From assembly GCA_012837155.1 (NCBI GenBank), contig CP051546.1, positions 801,347 to 865,346 of the forward strand: 64,000 nt of DNA. The letters run 5' to 3'. Made by a program: the position numbers and the translations under genes. Positions 18,248-27,698 of this stretch are shown here, one piece after another (position 1 is the stretch's first letter; each line of letters starts with the position of its first letter). The notes under the pieces were generated by a model. That model made no database searches and was not told where the DNA came from. It saw only the letters and a program-made list of their open reading frames with translations. The stretch is from Flavobacterium sp. (GTDB taxonomy: Bacteria; Bacteroidota; Bacteroidia; Flavobacteriales; Flavobacteriaceae).

Positions 18248-19725
18248 TCATTCCTTAAAAACTCACTTTTGAGTTTTTAGATTTTTTATCAAAAACACAT
18301 TTGCAAAAATATGCATTAAAAATTCGAGACAAAGAATAAATTGTGCTTTGATATGGTTAAACCTCATTTTTAGATTGTAACCAATACCTGCTAAAAGTGC
18401 ATTATTAATATCTCCAGCCACGCCTTTGAGGAAATTTAATCCTAAAGCGTGGTTTCTTTTTAAATGGGATATTGTTGGTTCTATTGCCGCTCTGGCTCTA
18501 AATCTTTTTCGGGCAACGTCTTGTTTGTATCTTGATTTTTCTTTTGTGTTTTTTGGGATTACTATTTGTGTATTTTCAACTTGTGTGACACCTCTAAATC
18601 CTCTGTCTGTACTTGCTATTGTTGGTCTTGTACCTCCAATTTGCTCTCTAACTCGCTGGCTTTGTGCTAATGATTCTTCTAAGGTTTTGCTATCGTGAGG
18701 ATTGCCTGAAAATCGTTTTATTGAGGTAATGACTCCTGTTTTTCGACCTCTTGTTACCGCTACTTTTGTTCCAAATTCATACGCTTTATGAGCTTTCCCT
18801 TTTGCTATACAGGCTGTTTGAGGTTCGTGTAAACTGTATATTTTTTCCTTGCTGTTTCTTTCCTGAGTGAGTACTTTTTTGTAATTGCTAAATTCTGTTT
18901 CGTATTGTTTTAAAATTTCTTCAGGCAACTTGCGTTCCAATTCTCGAACGACTCGCTTACCAATGGTTCGCAACTTTTTTCGCGCCATTATAGCTTTCTT
19001 TTTTCGTTTGGGATGATGTCCAAAATAAGCATCCCGAAGATGTTGTTTGGCTACCCTTTTATAAGTTTGTCTTTGTTTAACTCCTTCTTTTTCAGCTATT
19101 TTTGTACAATTGTCAATTACCTTTTTAGCTAATTTGGCATCGGTTGGAAAAGTAATATTTTTTTCTTGAACAGTGGTGTCAATCTGAACTTCCTTTTCAT
19201 TTTTCGCCTCTGGATGCAAGGCTACTGTTTGACTTAAAATAAATTCTAATCCTTTCTCTTTCAGTCTCTTTCTAAAATGAACAAACTCACTCGGGTCAAA
19301 AGGTTGCTTGTTTTGAAAAAAATATTCTCCTGTAAAATATTGCCAATAAGGGTTTTCTATCCAACGTTCAACTACAGATTCATCACTCTCTTTAAACATC
19401 TCTTTTAACAGCAGTAAACCTGCTATTTTTCTAATCGGAATAGAGGGTCTTCCTTGCTCTGAATATAGGTTTTGGAACTCAAACTCCATTTTTGACCAAT
19501 CAAGCTCCCCTGCGAGTTTTACCAAAGGATGCTCAAGGTTTATAAGATCTGTCAGCCTAGTCTGAAATAAATTTTGCTGAAAATTCGGTTTTATTTTACC
19601 TAACATATTGCCACTTTTTTATACCTAAATATACACTTTTTGGCAATTTAACTTAGTGTTTTTAAGTTGTTTTTATCTACAAGTTATTAACAATCAATTT
19701 GTTGTGTCATATTTAAGGATTGACT
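18246..19725. mobile_element. IS5-family insertion sequence, copy 1
   Basis: 1480 bp with imperfect terminal repeats: left AGTCATTCCTTAAAAA, right (reverse complement) AGTCAATCCTTAAATA. A 4-bp direct repeat AACT lies on each side (18242-18245 and 19726-19729). It is nearly identical to the copy at 32746-34226. The differences I saw are one base in a T run at the left end and one substitution in the transposase gene (EYFFQ here, EDFFQ there). Confidence 0.9.
18263..19606 (-). CDS. IS5-family transposase, copy 1
   Basis: 447 residues, uninterrupted. It has an N-terminal DUF772-type domain (IPIRKIAGLLLLKEMFKESD, NPYWQYFTGE) and then the catalytic residues in EVQIDTTVQEKNITFPTD (Asp), TIASTDRGFRGV (Asp) and RARAAIEPTISHLKRNHALG (Glu). 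A long basic insert lies between the first and second Asp. The length and motifs fit IS5-type DDE transposases; IS1182 is the nearest alternative label. The C-terminus ends ...KNLKTQK, three residues shorter than in copy 2. Confidence 0.88.
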   Translation of the reverse strand: MLGKIKPNFQQNLFQTRLTDLINLEHPLVKLAGELDWSKMEFEFQNLYSEQGRPSIPIRKIAGLLLLKEMFKESDESVVERWIENPYWQYFTGEYFFQNKQPFDPSEFVHFRKRLKEKGLEFILSQTVALHPEAKNEKEVQIDTTVQEKNITFPTDAKLAKKVIDNCTKIAEKEGVKQRQTYKRVAKQHLRDAYFGHHPKRKKKAIMARKKLRTIGKRVVRELERKLPEEILKQYETEFSNYKKVLTQERNSKEKIYSLHEPQTACIAKGKAHKAYEFGTKVAVTRGRKTGVITSIKRFSGNPHDSKTLEESLAQSQRVREQIGGTRPTIASTDRGFRGVTQVENTQIVIPKNTKEKSRYKQDVARKRFRARAAIEPTISHLKRNHALGLNFLKGVAGDINNALLAGIGYNLKMRFNHIKAQFILCLEFLMHIFANVFLIKNLKTQK

Positions 19726-19732
19726 AACTAAC

Positions 19733-19771
19733 AAAAAAAGCCTGAAAAATTGAATTCTTCAGGCTTTTTAC
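19733..19771. terminator. Bidirectional terminator between lipoprotein and TonB receptor
   Basis: AAAAAGCCTGAA and TTCAGGCTTTTTA form a stem of about 11 bp with flanking A and T runs. It serves the TonB receptor gene that ends at 19786. It originally also lay just after the lipoprotein stop codon, from which copy 1 of the IS5-family element now separates it. Confidence 0.8.
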
Positions 19772-19785
19772 TTTTCAATAAAAAC

Positions 19786-21946
19786 TTAGAATTTCAAAGT
19801 TAGTCCCGCTAAGAAATTAATTCCTGCTTGCGGATAATAATACGGATAAACATCATACATATAGCCGTTAGACACATATTTTTTGTCTAAAATATTATTG
19901 ACTAATCCCGTTATTACAATCGATTTAAATACAGATTTTGGTTTAATTTCATAACCAACATTCAAATCATTCACAAAGTAACTAGCCAATTTTGCAGCTG
20001 GTAATTCGATATTATTTAAATATTGTTTGCCAACAAATTTTTGCAATATGGAAATTTGCAAACTTTCAACAGGTTTATAAACCAAATATTTCCAGCAATT
20101 ATCGATGGCGAATACGCAATAGTCGTCGTTCCATAATTCTCGCCTGCAACCGCCAAGTCATTATTCATATTGCTACTCAAAGTAAAATTAGGCCTGATAA
20201 AAAACTGATTTGATAATGCAATAGTAGCATCAACCTCTAAGCCCAAACGGTAACTTTTTTCGCTATTAGCACGAATTGGACTTCCTACATCATCTAATTT
20301 TCCAGTCAAAATCAATTGATCTTTATAAGCCATGTAATAAATATTTGTGTTGAATTTTACTTTGTCCGAAGCAAATCGCCAACCCAATTCAAAATCATTT
20401 AGCTTTTCTGGTTTCACACTTCCTCCTTCATAATCTGTTCTATTGGGCTCACGATTGGCTCTAGCATAAGAAAAATACAAGGTGCTATTTGCGGTAAAAC
20501 TATAATTCAAACCTGCTTTTGGATTAAAAAAATTAAAGCTGTCGTTTACCAAACCTGTTTCTAGACTATTGACCTTATAATGCACATTGCGAAGTTGCAA
20601 ATCGCCAAACAAACTGAACTTTGTGCTAATTTGATAATTAATCTTTGCAAAAATATTTCCGTCCGTTTTTGTAGCCGCATCATCATAATAGTGATCGCCC
20701 ACTTCACTTTTGGATGCAAAACGCGCCCAAATTACTTTTCCAAAATGGTCGCCCTCATACTTATTGTATCCTCCTCCAAAAATTGCCTCTACGGTTTCGC
20801 TTTTATAATTAGCCGAAAAAGTGGCACCATAAAAATCATTATCCAACCATTTTTGACGAATCAAATCCGTTTTATTTATAGTTGTTCCGTTAATAATTAC
20901 AGGAGTCAGCCCATAACTTGAAAACTTTGCATTCTCTTTGTAATTTTCATAATAGCCTTTCCTTTTGTATAATGAAAAGCCAAATTGGTATTCCAGCTTC
21001 CTGACACTTTTTCGTTCCAATGCAATTGATAATGATCTTGTTGGTAATTATCGGTTTCATTGTCATAGAAACGAATCTTTCCAAACTCATCCGTAAAAAT
21101 TCCAGCCGAGTTAAATGTTCGATCTTTGACCAAAGTTTCAGCGTCGATTCCGTTCCAAGATTGATACGTTTTTTCTTTTCCTCCAAAAGCCAAAGCCTTA
21201 ATTAAGGTGGTTTTACCTATATAAGTTCCTTGAAGAAAATAAGATTTCAAATCAGAACTGGCTCTGTCCAAATAGCCATCTGATTTTAAAGCCGACAAAC
21301 GTCCTGCGATTTCAAAATGATCATTCAACAAACCTGTACTAAATTTTACAGTATGTTTCTGGGTATTAAAACTTCCGAAAGAATTCGAAATTTCGCCATT
21401 ACTCACTTTAGAATAATTATCTGTTAACATATTTAGGCTTGCTCCAAAAGCACCTGCGCCGTTTGTAGAAGTTCCCACACCGCGTTGCAACTGCAAACTT
21501 TCGACCGAAGAGGCAAAATCAGGCATATTTACCCAATACGTTCCATGGCTTTCAGAATCATTGTATGGGATTCCGTTAATGGTAACGTTTACCCGAGTAG
21601 CATCGCTTCCGCGAACACGAATCCCGGTATAACCCACTCCATTTCCAGCATCGGAAGTAGTAACAACAGACGGTAAATAGTTCATCAAAATAGGAATATC
21701 TTGCCCTAAATTTCGGAATTTGATTTCCTTTTTATTCAAGTTACTAAAACTAACTGGCGTTTTTGAAGTGACACGAACTGCCGAAACTAAAACTTCATCC
21801 AGTTGGTTTATCTTGGTGGTATCTTGTTGTTTTTCCTGCGAAAAAGAGGCATTAGACATTAGCCATAAGGCAAGAGAAAAAATAATAGTGAAAATTTGGC
21901 TTTTGGCTTTTGGCTTTTGGCTCTTTTTAATAAATAAATAGTTCAT
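19786..21946 (-). CDS. TonB-dependent outer-membrane receptor, TPP-riboswitch controlled, two frameshifts
   Basis: The N-terminus has a signal peptide (IFTIIFSLALWLMSNASFSQ). A plug domain follows (INQLDEVLVSAVRVTSKTPV, GYTGIRVRGSDATRVNVTIN, ESLQLQRGVGTSTNGAGAFG). The beta-barrel ends INFLAGLTLKF with the usual terminal Phe. Frame changes at about 20960 and 20060 each preserve the flow of the protein. Because a TPP riboswitch precedes it, its likely cargo is thiamine or a thiamine precursor moved across the outer membrane with TonB energy; this is inferred from regulation, not from the receptor sequence. A start 15 or so codons downstream is possible. Confidence 0.85.
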
Positions 21947-22044
21947 CCGTAAAAGTTTTACGAATAAAAGGGGGAATTATTCTTTTGTTAAATTAAAAAA
22001 TGATTGATTCAGATTTTTCAGGATGACGTGCACTTCATCTTTCA

Positions 22045-22122
22045 AATCTATTTCCCTTAACAGCATTACCTGTTCAGGTTCGTTGGGTATAATCTCAGCT
22101 CGTAATTTAGAGCACCCCTTTG
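22045..22122 (-). ncRNA. TPP (THI-box) riboswitch
   Basis: The reverse strand carries the conserved blocks in order: GGGGTGCTC, then GAGCTGAGATTATACCC, then GAACCTGAACAGG, TAATGCTGTTAAGGGAAA. These are the pyrimidine-sensor and pyrophosphate-binding helices of the thiamine pyrophosphate aptamer (CTGAGA and ACCTGA...GGTAATGC). It lies about 100 nt upstream of the TonB receptor start, so high TPP should lower expression of the receptor. I did not find a clear terminator after it; control of translation start is possible. Confidence 0.92.
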
Positions 22123-22189
22123 AGACGGTGCAAAGATATGTTATTTGTTTGAAGTGCCAAGGTTAAAGTTTAAAGTTTTTTTGAGGCAA

Positions 22190-22594
22190 CTAAAAGTCAG
22201 GTTTTCTTCTAGATCTCTTTATTTCAGATGTGTTTTTCTTGTCTTTGATTCGCTTTTTAATAACCGATTTTGGAATTTTCGTAGTTTTTCTTAGTTTCGG
22301 AATCACAAGTCCAGCAGCAATTAGGTCTAGAAATCGCTTGATTATAATGGCTTTGTTTTTTAATTGACTTCTGTCTTCGTCACAATTTAAAATTAAAACC
22401 TTTTCCGTTGTCAATCTCGAAGCCAACTTTATTTCTAATATCTCTTTTTCTTCTTCTGACAAAGCCTTAGAATTTTTCAAATCAAAGGACAAAACCACTT
22501 TCGAGGAAACCTTATTCACGTTTTGTCCGCCAGCACCACTACTTCTGACGGCTTTAAATCGCAATTCGGATAGTATTTCCGTTTCAAAAATCAT
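22190..22594 (-). CDS. arfB: Alternative ribosome-rescue factor ArfB
   Basis: 134 residues, intact. It has the release-factor GGQ motif (VRSSGAGGQNVNKVSSKVVL), with the Gln needed for peptidyl-tRNA hydrolysis. The basic tail (KKRIKDKKNTSEIKRSRRKP then DF) inserts into the empty mRNA channel. ArfB releases peptides from ribosomes stalled without a stop codon. The start overlaps the stop of the DUF4301 gene by 4 bp (ATGA), so the two are coupled. Confidence 0.9.
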   Translation of the reverse strand: MIFETEILSELRFKAVRSSGAGGQNVNKVSSKVVLSFDLKNSKALSEEEKEILEIKLASRLTTEKVLILNCDEDRSQLKNKAIIIKRFLDLIAAGLVIPKLRKTTKIPKSVIKKRIKDKKNTSEIKRSRRKPDF

Positions 22595-24135
22595 TGGGGT
22601 TGGTGTGCAGGTTTTAATAAATCGTTTACTGTTTTTACTGGATTAAAAGTAATTAATGGTACCTCAACAAAAACGGTTGTCCATTTTGCCATCGCTCCAT
22701 TCCACAATCCAGGCAATTCATATCCTCTCAAAGTCCTGCCATTTCTATCTTTTTCGACAATAAAACCACCTGTATGATCTACAAATTGAGTTAAATCAAA
22801 TTTTTCGTTTTTGTGATTTCGGATGCCACAAACCAAATCTACTGGATTAAAATGCGTAGCATCAGCAAGAATTTTAGCTTGATTGGCATTCGCCAAATCC
22901 ACTTGCGAGGTTTCGACAATTTGCAACGAAAGATTCCCTTTTGAATCCCAAACCCAGAATGGTCCCCCTCCAGGTTCTCCTTCGTTTTTAACCATTCCGC
23001 AAACACGAATAGGTCGGTCAAGAATGCTTTTTATGTAGTTGATTTTATTCTCTAAAGTATATTTCTGAAAATCATCGAGTCGTTCTATATTCAAATTATT
23101 TTGCGCAAAAATCAAAATTTCTTTTAGTTTGTCCTCGTTCGAATGTTCAATTTCATCCAAAAACCCAAAAATTTGCTGTTGCAATTCAACTAAAATTCCC
23201 GCCAATGCTTTTTTATATAGAGCAATACTTTCGATGCGCTTTTGAACAACATTGTCAATGTTTTTAATAAAAATAATATCCGCTTCAAGATGATTCAAAT
23301 TCTCAATTAAAGCACCATGCCCTCCTGGTCTAAAAACCAACTTCTCGTTTTCATCCCTAAAAGGATTATTATTCCAATCAACAGCGATGGTATCTGTGTT
23401 TTTGTTTTGGTAAGAATAACTAACATTTATCTTGACTCCTGATTCTTTTTCTACCTTTATTTTTGCAATATTTACACTGTTTTCAAATTGATTTTGATGC
23501 GCTTCCGAAACCGTAAAATGCAAATGAGAACCATCATTTGAACTCGAATAATAAGCAGATTCATACAAATGTTCTTCAATTGCAGTTGCAATATGCGTTT
23601 TGTATTGATGAAAAGGCAGCACTCCTTTAGGTTTATTGGCAACATCAAAATAATCCGATGACAGCAGTAATTTTATGAAGTAATAATTTTTATAATCCCT
23701 TTCTAAATCGCCAAAATTCGGAAACACTTCTTTTAATTTTTTGTCCACTTCCTTAAAAAAAGGAAATTTTTCCAAACCAATAATAAAAATAGAAAGTTCA
23801 CTATCTTTTTTCTATTGATATAAGCATTAATACTTTCGTTTCCGATGTCAAAGTCATTCAAAAATGCACTCAAAAACTTAAACATTCTACTCGCAGCTCC
23901 AGAAGCTGGAACGAATTTTTTTAATTTTAAGGTCGATTTATTAGCCTCGAAAAAATCTGCTTTTTGCTGAAAATCGTTTTCCGAGAGTTTTAAAATTCCT
24001 TTAGAAATGGTTGCAGGCTCGACCAAAACGGTTTTTTGAAATTCCCTTTTTGAAAATAGTTAATTGACTTTTAATGTTTTCTAACGGAATTTCATTTTCA
24101 TAAATCTGCACAAAATCGAGGGAAGAAAATCCCAT
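22591..24135 (-). CDS. DUF4301 family protein, frameshifted
   Basis: About 514 codons. The N-terminus MGFSSLDFVQIYENEIPLEN leads to KSQLTIFKKGIS, LKKFVPASGAASRMFKFLSA, then FHQYKTHIATAIEEHLYESA and VRPGGHGALIENLNH-like text (FRPGGHGALIENLNHLEADI). Further on come EGEPGGGPFWVWDSKGNLSL and ELPGLWNGAMAKWTTVFVEV. The FVPASGAASRMFK and RPGGHGALI motifs look like nucleotide- or sugar-phosphate-binding loops; the family has no established function. Two breaks (near 24030 and 23790) occur. As sequenced, the N-terminus runs in frame with the end of the upstream NadR-like gene. Confidence 0.8.
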
Positions 24136-24711
24136 TTTTTTGGCTTTGGCCAAATCATTGACAATGGCAATCGCTTTATTCAATCTTAGATTTTTATCCC
24201 CTGACAGCGTGATAAACGGCTTATTATTATCGATTAAAGTTTGTTTAAAAACCGCAAAAACGGATTCTCTATCCTCAGGCTTGTCTCTTAAATCATCCTT
24301 TTCCCAAGGAACATCAATAGCAGTTAGAAAAAACAAATCGTATTCGTGTTCACGAGCCGCTTTGTCTAATTTTGGGTCGCAAAAGTTATAATACACTTCC
24401 GAAAAGACTTTCGTTACCAATATAGTAGTGTCACAAAAAAGAAATTTGTTAGCAGTTGACAGCGCATCATTTTCTAACTTAGTTTGACCGTAAGCAATGG
24501 GCAACATATCGCCGATAGCACAAATTTGTTTCGTTTTATCCCATTTTTTTTGAAGATAATCTCGTGCAAATTCAGGGATCCAAGCCGTTTTAAAATGCTC
24601 GGCGAGTTGTTTTGCCAATGTGGTTTTCCCAGTAGATTCGGGACCAAAAAGAGCAATTTTTATTATTCCTGAACTTCCAGATTTTGCGAGCTGTTCCAGA
24701 TTTTCTTCCAT
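24130..24711 (-). CDS. NadR-like ATP-binding kinase
   Basis: The ATG at 24711 gives MEENLEQLAKSGSSGIIKIA then LFGPESTGKTTLAKQLAEHF, a P-loop typical of the ribosylnicotinamide kinase domain of NadR. It continues IPEFARDYLQKKW, KFLFCDTTILVTKVFSEVYY and FFLTAIDVPWEKDDLRDKPE. Family members phosphorylate nicotinamide riboside, though many Bacteroidota genes of this type sit beside PnuC transporters with unproven substrates. It overlaps the pnuC-like gene by about 49 bp. The exact 3' end is uncertain because the frame runs into the DUF4301 start near 24135 without a stop; a lost stop or an indel in the A run AAAAAAA is likely. Confidence 0.75.
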
Positions 24712-25294
24712 TCTAAATAGCCATAAACGGCAATAATTGTAAATACTATATATTGAAAACTCGTAAAGGTATATCCTTTTGCAAAATAAAGAGGTATCGA
24801 AAGCAAATCTCCTACAATCCAAAATAGCCAATTTTCAATTTTTCTTTTGGCCATTAACCACATTCCAACAAAAAAGATAGCCGTCAAAAAGGTGTCTAAA
24901 TACGAATACCAGCTTGTAAATTTATTAAAATAAAGATATACTCTAATCACAAAAACGATAGTTAATACAAAAATAACGACAGCCATTACTTTTCTTTATT
25001 TGTCAGTACAGAAATTGGAAATTCATCAACACCTCCTTTTTTACGTGTCCAATGGTACCATCCGTAAATACTCATAATGAAATAATATACATTTATCATC
25101 GAATCCCCTAACAAACTCCATTTCCAAAGCAAATAAGCATATAGTAAAGTACTAATTAGTCCTGTTGGAAAAACCAAAATATTATCTTTCTTGGCACACC
25201 AAACGCTCCAAAGCCCAAAAAAAACGGCAATAAGTTCCAAGTAAACTTCGTGAATTGGGTATCCTTTGTATTGGGCAAAAAAATAATCGAACAT
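24663..25294 (-). CDS. pnuC: PnuC-family vitamin transporter, one frameshift
   Basis: Two parts join near 24990. The N-terminal half (IHEVYLELIAVFFGLWSVWC, NVYYFIMSIYGWYHWTRKKG) has the GWY.W motif of PnuC. The C-terminal half (YLDTFLTAIFFVGMWLMAKR, KIENWLFWIVGDLLSIPLYF) has the WL.WI..D.... motif that contacts the vitamin. Seven membrane segments are expected. PnuC proteins are facilitators driven by phosphorylation of the substrate, which suits the adjacent NadR-like kinase. Homologues named PnuT take thiamine in TPP-regulated operons. With a TPP riboswitch nearby but not directly in front of this gene, nicotinamide riboside or thiamine are both possible. Confidence 0.8.
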
Positions 25295-25323
25295 TTATAG
25301 TTTTAGGTTTTAGATTAACGATT

Positions 25324-26049
25324 TTAGGTTGCTTTAGACTCAAAAAAATTCAAATCATTTTCAAAAGCAGTTCCAATGACAACCAAGTCAGCACCGAAAT
25401 CGTAAGCATTTTGAATTCCTTGCAAATCTATAATTCCTCCTCCAACTAACAACGGAATTTCGATATTTTTAGAAATTATCCGAATCATTTCTAACGGGAC
25501 GGCTTGTTTTGCGCCACTTCCCGCTTCGAGATAAATGAATTTATTGCCCAGCATTTCGCCAGCTTGGGCTGTTGCCAATGCTAATTCGATATTATTTCTA
25601 TCTAAAGGGACGGTTTTACTAACGCATTCTACGGCAGTTTTTGTCCCGCTTTCGATAAGAATGTATCCTGTGGAAATAATTTCGAGTTGGGTTTTCTTGA
25701 GAATAGGTACCGCTTTTACTTGGTGTTCGATTAGAAAATCAGGATTTCTCCCCGAGATTAAGGAAAGAAACAAAATAGCATCGGCTTGGTCTGAAATTTG
25801 GGACGGATTTCCAGGAAACAACACAATAGGCAAATTACAATTTTGTTTAATCTTTATAATTAATTCTTCGAGAATGTTAGTTTCTACAAGGCTTCCACCA
25901 ATGAAAACGTGAGTGGCTGGCGATTGGTTTATTTTTTCAATTATTATTTCCGCTCTATCCAAATCGACTTTGTCGGGATCGAGTAGAATGGCGAGTAGTT
26001 TCTCGTTATTGGCTTTTGATTTTAGGATGTGATTGTAGATGTTCTTCAT
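25324..26049 (-). CDS. Geranylgeranylglyceryl phosphate synthase family protein
   Basis: 241 residues, intact. It is a TIM-barrel prenyltransferase with KLLAILLDPDKVD (metal- and phosphate-binding start), THVFIGGSLVE, NLPIVLFPGNPSQIS, KFIYLEAGSGAKQAVP and PLLVGGGIIDLQGI (glycerol-phosphate binding). The family joins a polyprenyl diphosphate to sn-glycerol-1-phosphate, the first ether-lipid step in Archaea; Bacteroidota homologues belong to the same group. The product in vivo here is unknown. A UbiA-type partner enzyme lies at 45670-46591 in the mevalonate gene cluster. Confidence 0.9.
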   Translation of the reverse strand: MKNIYNHILKSKANNEKLLAILLDPDKVDLDRAEIIIEKINQSPATHVFIGGSLVETNILEELIIKIKQNCNLPIVLFPGNPSQISDQADAILFLSLISGRNPDFLIEHQVKAVPILKKTQLEIISTGYILIESGTKTAVECVSKTVPLDRNNIELALATAQAGEMLGNKFIYLEAGSGAKQAVPLEMIRIISKNIEIPLLVGGGIIDLQGIQNAYDFGADLVVIGTAFENDLNFFESKAT

Positions 26050-26152
26050 AATTAATTTAACCTCAAATTACTACGTCTGTTCTATCACTCAGATTGCAAA
26101 TTATTTTTTAAATTTGTAATATTAAACTTATGCATTTGCGGTTTATATTTTT

Positions 26153-26806
26153 TTATTTTTCAAAAGCGTAAACCAAAGTAAAATCTTCTATTTCTTCAAA
26201 ATAGATAGAAAATTGTTGTTTTATACTTTCCATTTCTAGCATTGCGGTTGTTTTTTTGTCTCGAATTTCAAATGAATTCACTTGAATATGATCTTTAAAA
26301 CTAATTCCTTTTTCGTTTCTAATTTTGAAAATTGCTTCTTTGGCTCCCCATTTTACAGTTAATTTTTTGACGTAATCTTGATTATCGAAACTTTGCAAAC
26401 GCCGTAATTCTTGACTATTTACAAACTTATCTGCGATTCGAAGAATTTTTTCTCTTTGCATTTCAATATCGATTCCCACTTTTTGGTCGCTGATTATTAG
26501 GGTTGAAAAGTTGTGGGAATGCGAAATGGACACTTCGACAGGCTTAGTGTGACAATTATTTGGATTGAGATGAGGCTTCCCCGATTCATCATAATACAAA
26601 TCAAAATCAGAATACCCTGCTTGTTGTAGCAATTTGCGAACACTTAAAAATCCGCATTGGTGTAATTGCGATTTCATTGCGTTTAACCGCAGCAAACTTT
26701 TTTCGTTCAATGGTACTTCGCTAAACAATTGCTCGTAGGATTCGGTTATTTTCCAAACGAGAATTTGTGTTGAGAAACTGAAGTTTATGGTTTTGTATAA
26801 TGGCAT
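26153..26806 (-). CDS. 4'-phosphopantetheinyl transferase superfamily protein with a repeat-derived insert
   Basis: 217 residues, intact. The ACPS/Sfp signature is present: VGIDIEMQREKILRIADKFV (Mg-binding GIDIE) and KLTVKWGAKEAIFKI (WxxKEA). These enzymes attach phosphopantetheine from CoA to carrier proteins. Between GKPHL and SISHSHNF, where relatives have a short loop, the protein reads NPNNCHTKPVEV. The DNA for that stretch (26531-26555) matches a palindrome-type repeat dispersed in Bacteroidota genomes (CTTCGACAGGCTTAGTGTGA). The reading frame stays open, so the repeat is translated. The gene lies 3 bp from the restriction gene, but the two need not be functionally linked. Confidence 0.88.
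   Translation of the reverse strand: MPLYKTINFSFSTQILVWKITESYEQLFSEVPLNEKSLLRLNAMKSQLHQCGFLSVRKLLQQAGYSDFDLYYDESGKPHLNPNNCHTKPVEVSISHSHNFSTLIISDQKVGIDIEMQREKILRIADKFVNSQELRRLQSFDNQDYVKKLTVKWGAKEAIFKIRNEKGISFKDHIQVNSFEIRDKKTTAMLEMESIKQQFSIYFEEIEDFTLVYAFEK
26531..26555. repeat. Dispersed palindromic-type repeat inside a coding sequence
   Basis: The sequence CACTTCGACAGGCTTAGTGT followed by GACAA resembles half of the short interspersed palindromes common in Bacteroidota intergenic DNA. A related full palindrome is at 38652-38709. Here it is translated as CHTKPVEV. Confidence 0.55.
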
Positions 26807-26809
26807 GAA

Positions 26810-27610
26810 TTAAGCATATTTATATCTTTTCTCAAATACTTCAGCCCTATGATATTCTATGTACTCTAATCGTTTTACATTAATAAATCTAATGTCTAAT
26901 GCATATTTTGCATTTAATATTGAGTCTTTTAGATCCTGTTTTAATTGATTTGCAAAAATAATTTCTCCTTGATTACTGAAAGTGATGTAACCTAAATCAA
27001 ATAAAGAATCAATGTTTCTGCTTAATAAGATACCATTATTTGAGTCGTAAGCTTCCTCTTCGGTTGATTTTACGAATGGTTTTATATGACTAGCAATCAA
27101 TGTTGGATAAGATAATTTTTCAACCATACATTTTTCATCTTCATATATAGAAAAGCTTTCTTCTTTAAGTTGATTTTTATATATCAAGTGCAAATATGGA
27201 TTTCTTTTTCTTGTCGTTATGTCAAGATTTTCACCAAAAATTTGTTTTGCATCTTCAGTAAAATATAATTCGTTGTTCACAAAAACAATATCATCAAGTT
27301 TTTGTAATAGGTTTGTTAAATACCCAATTTGATTGTATTTTCTTTCAATAAAATTTATTTCTTTCGCCTTAATAACATAAAAATCTAATTCTTCTCTCAA
27401 TAAACATCCTCTTTCAACACTTTCAATATCAACTAGCATTAATGCAATAATGTCTTCTTTTGATAATTTGCCAACTTCAACTAAAGTATTAATTAAAAAA
27501 TTTAACTGATGTAATTTGGAATCATCATTAATGGATTTATTAAAACTTGAATAGGAATATACAATTTTTGATAGAATAGTATTTCGTTTACGATTCGTTC
27601 TAGCATTCAA
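26810..27610 (-). CDS. HNH-type restriction endonuclease of a type II system
   Basis: 266 residues. The C-terminal HNH_2-type region reads PTLIASHIKPFVKS, then DSNNGILLSRNIDSLFDLGY and ITFSNQGEI, the pattern of HNH nucleases in restriction systems (His in ASHI, Asn in NNG, Asp/His position in NIDSLFD). The N-terminal 150 residues are helical and probably bind DNA. The first codon used is TTG. A further protein-like stretch (IQETIGIELISIRKAINQLV then KIGFINSF) lies upstream in another frame as far as about 27700, so the true start may be further up with one indel. It is last in an operon with two methyltransferases and a controller gene. Confidence 0.75.
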   Translation of the reverse strand: MNARTNRKRNTILSKIVYSYSSFNKSINDDSKLHQLNFLINTLVEVGKLSKEDIIALMLVDIESVERGCLLREELDFYVIKAKEINFIERKYNQIGYLTNLLQKLDDIVFVNNELYFTEDAKQIFGENLDITTRKRNPYLHLIYKNQLKEESFSIYEDEKCMVEKLSYPTLIASHIKPFVKSTEEEAYDSNNGILLSRNIDSLFDLGYITFSNQGEIIFANQLKQDLKDSILNAKYALDIRFINVKRLEYIEYHRAEVFEKRYKYA

Positions 27611-27698
27611 ATATTCTATAGACTCTTTTGGTAAGATGCTAAAAATGAATTAATAAATCCTATTTTCACTAACTGATTAATAGCTTTTCTGATAGAAA

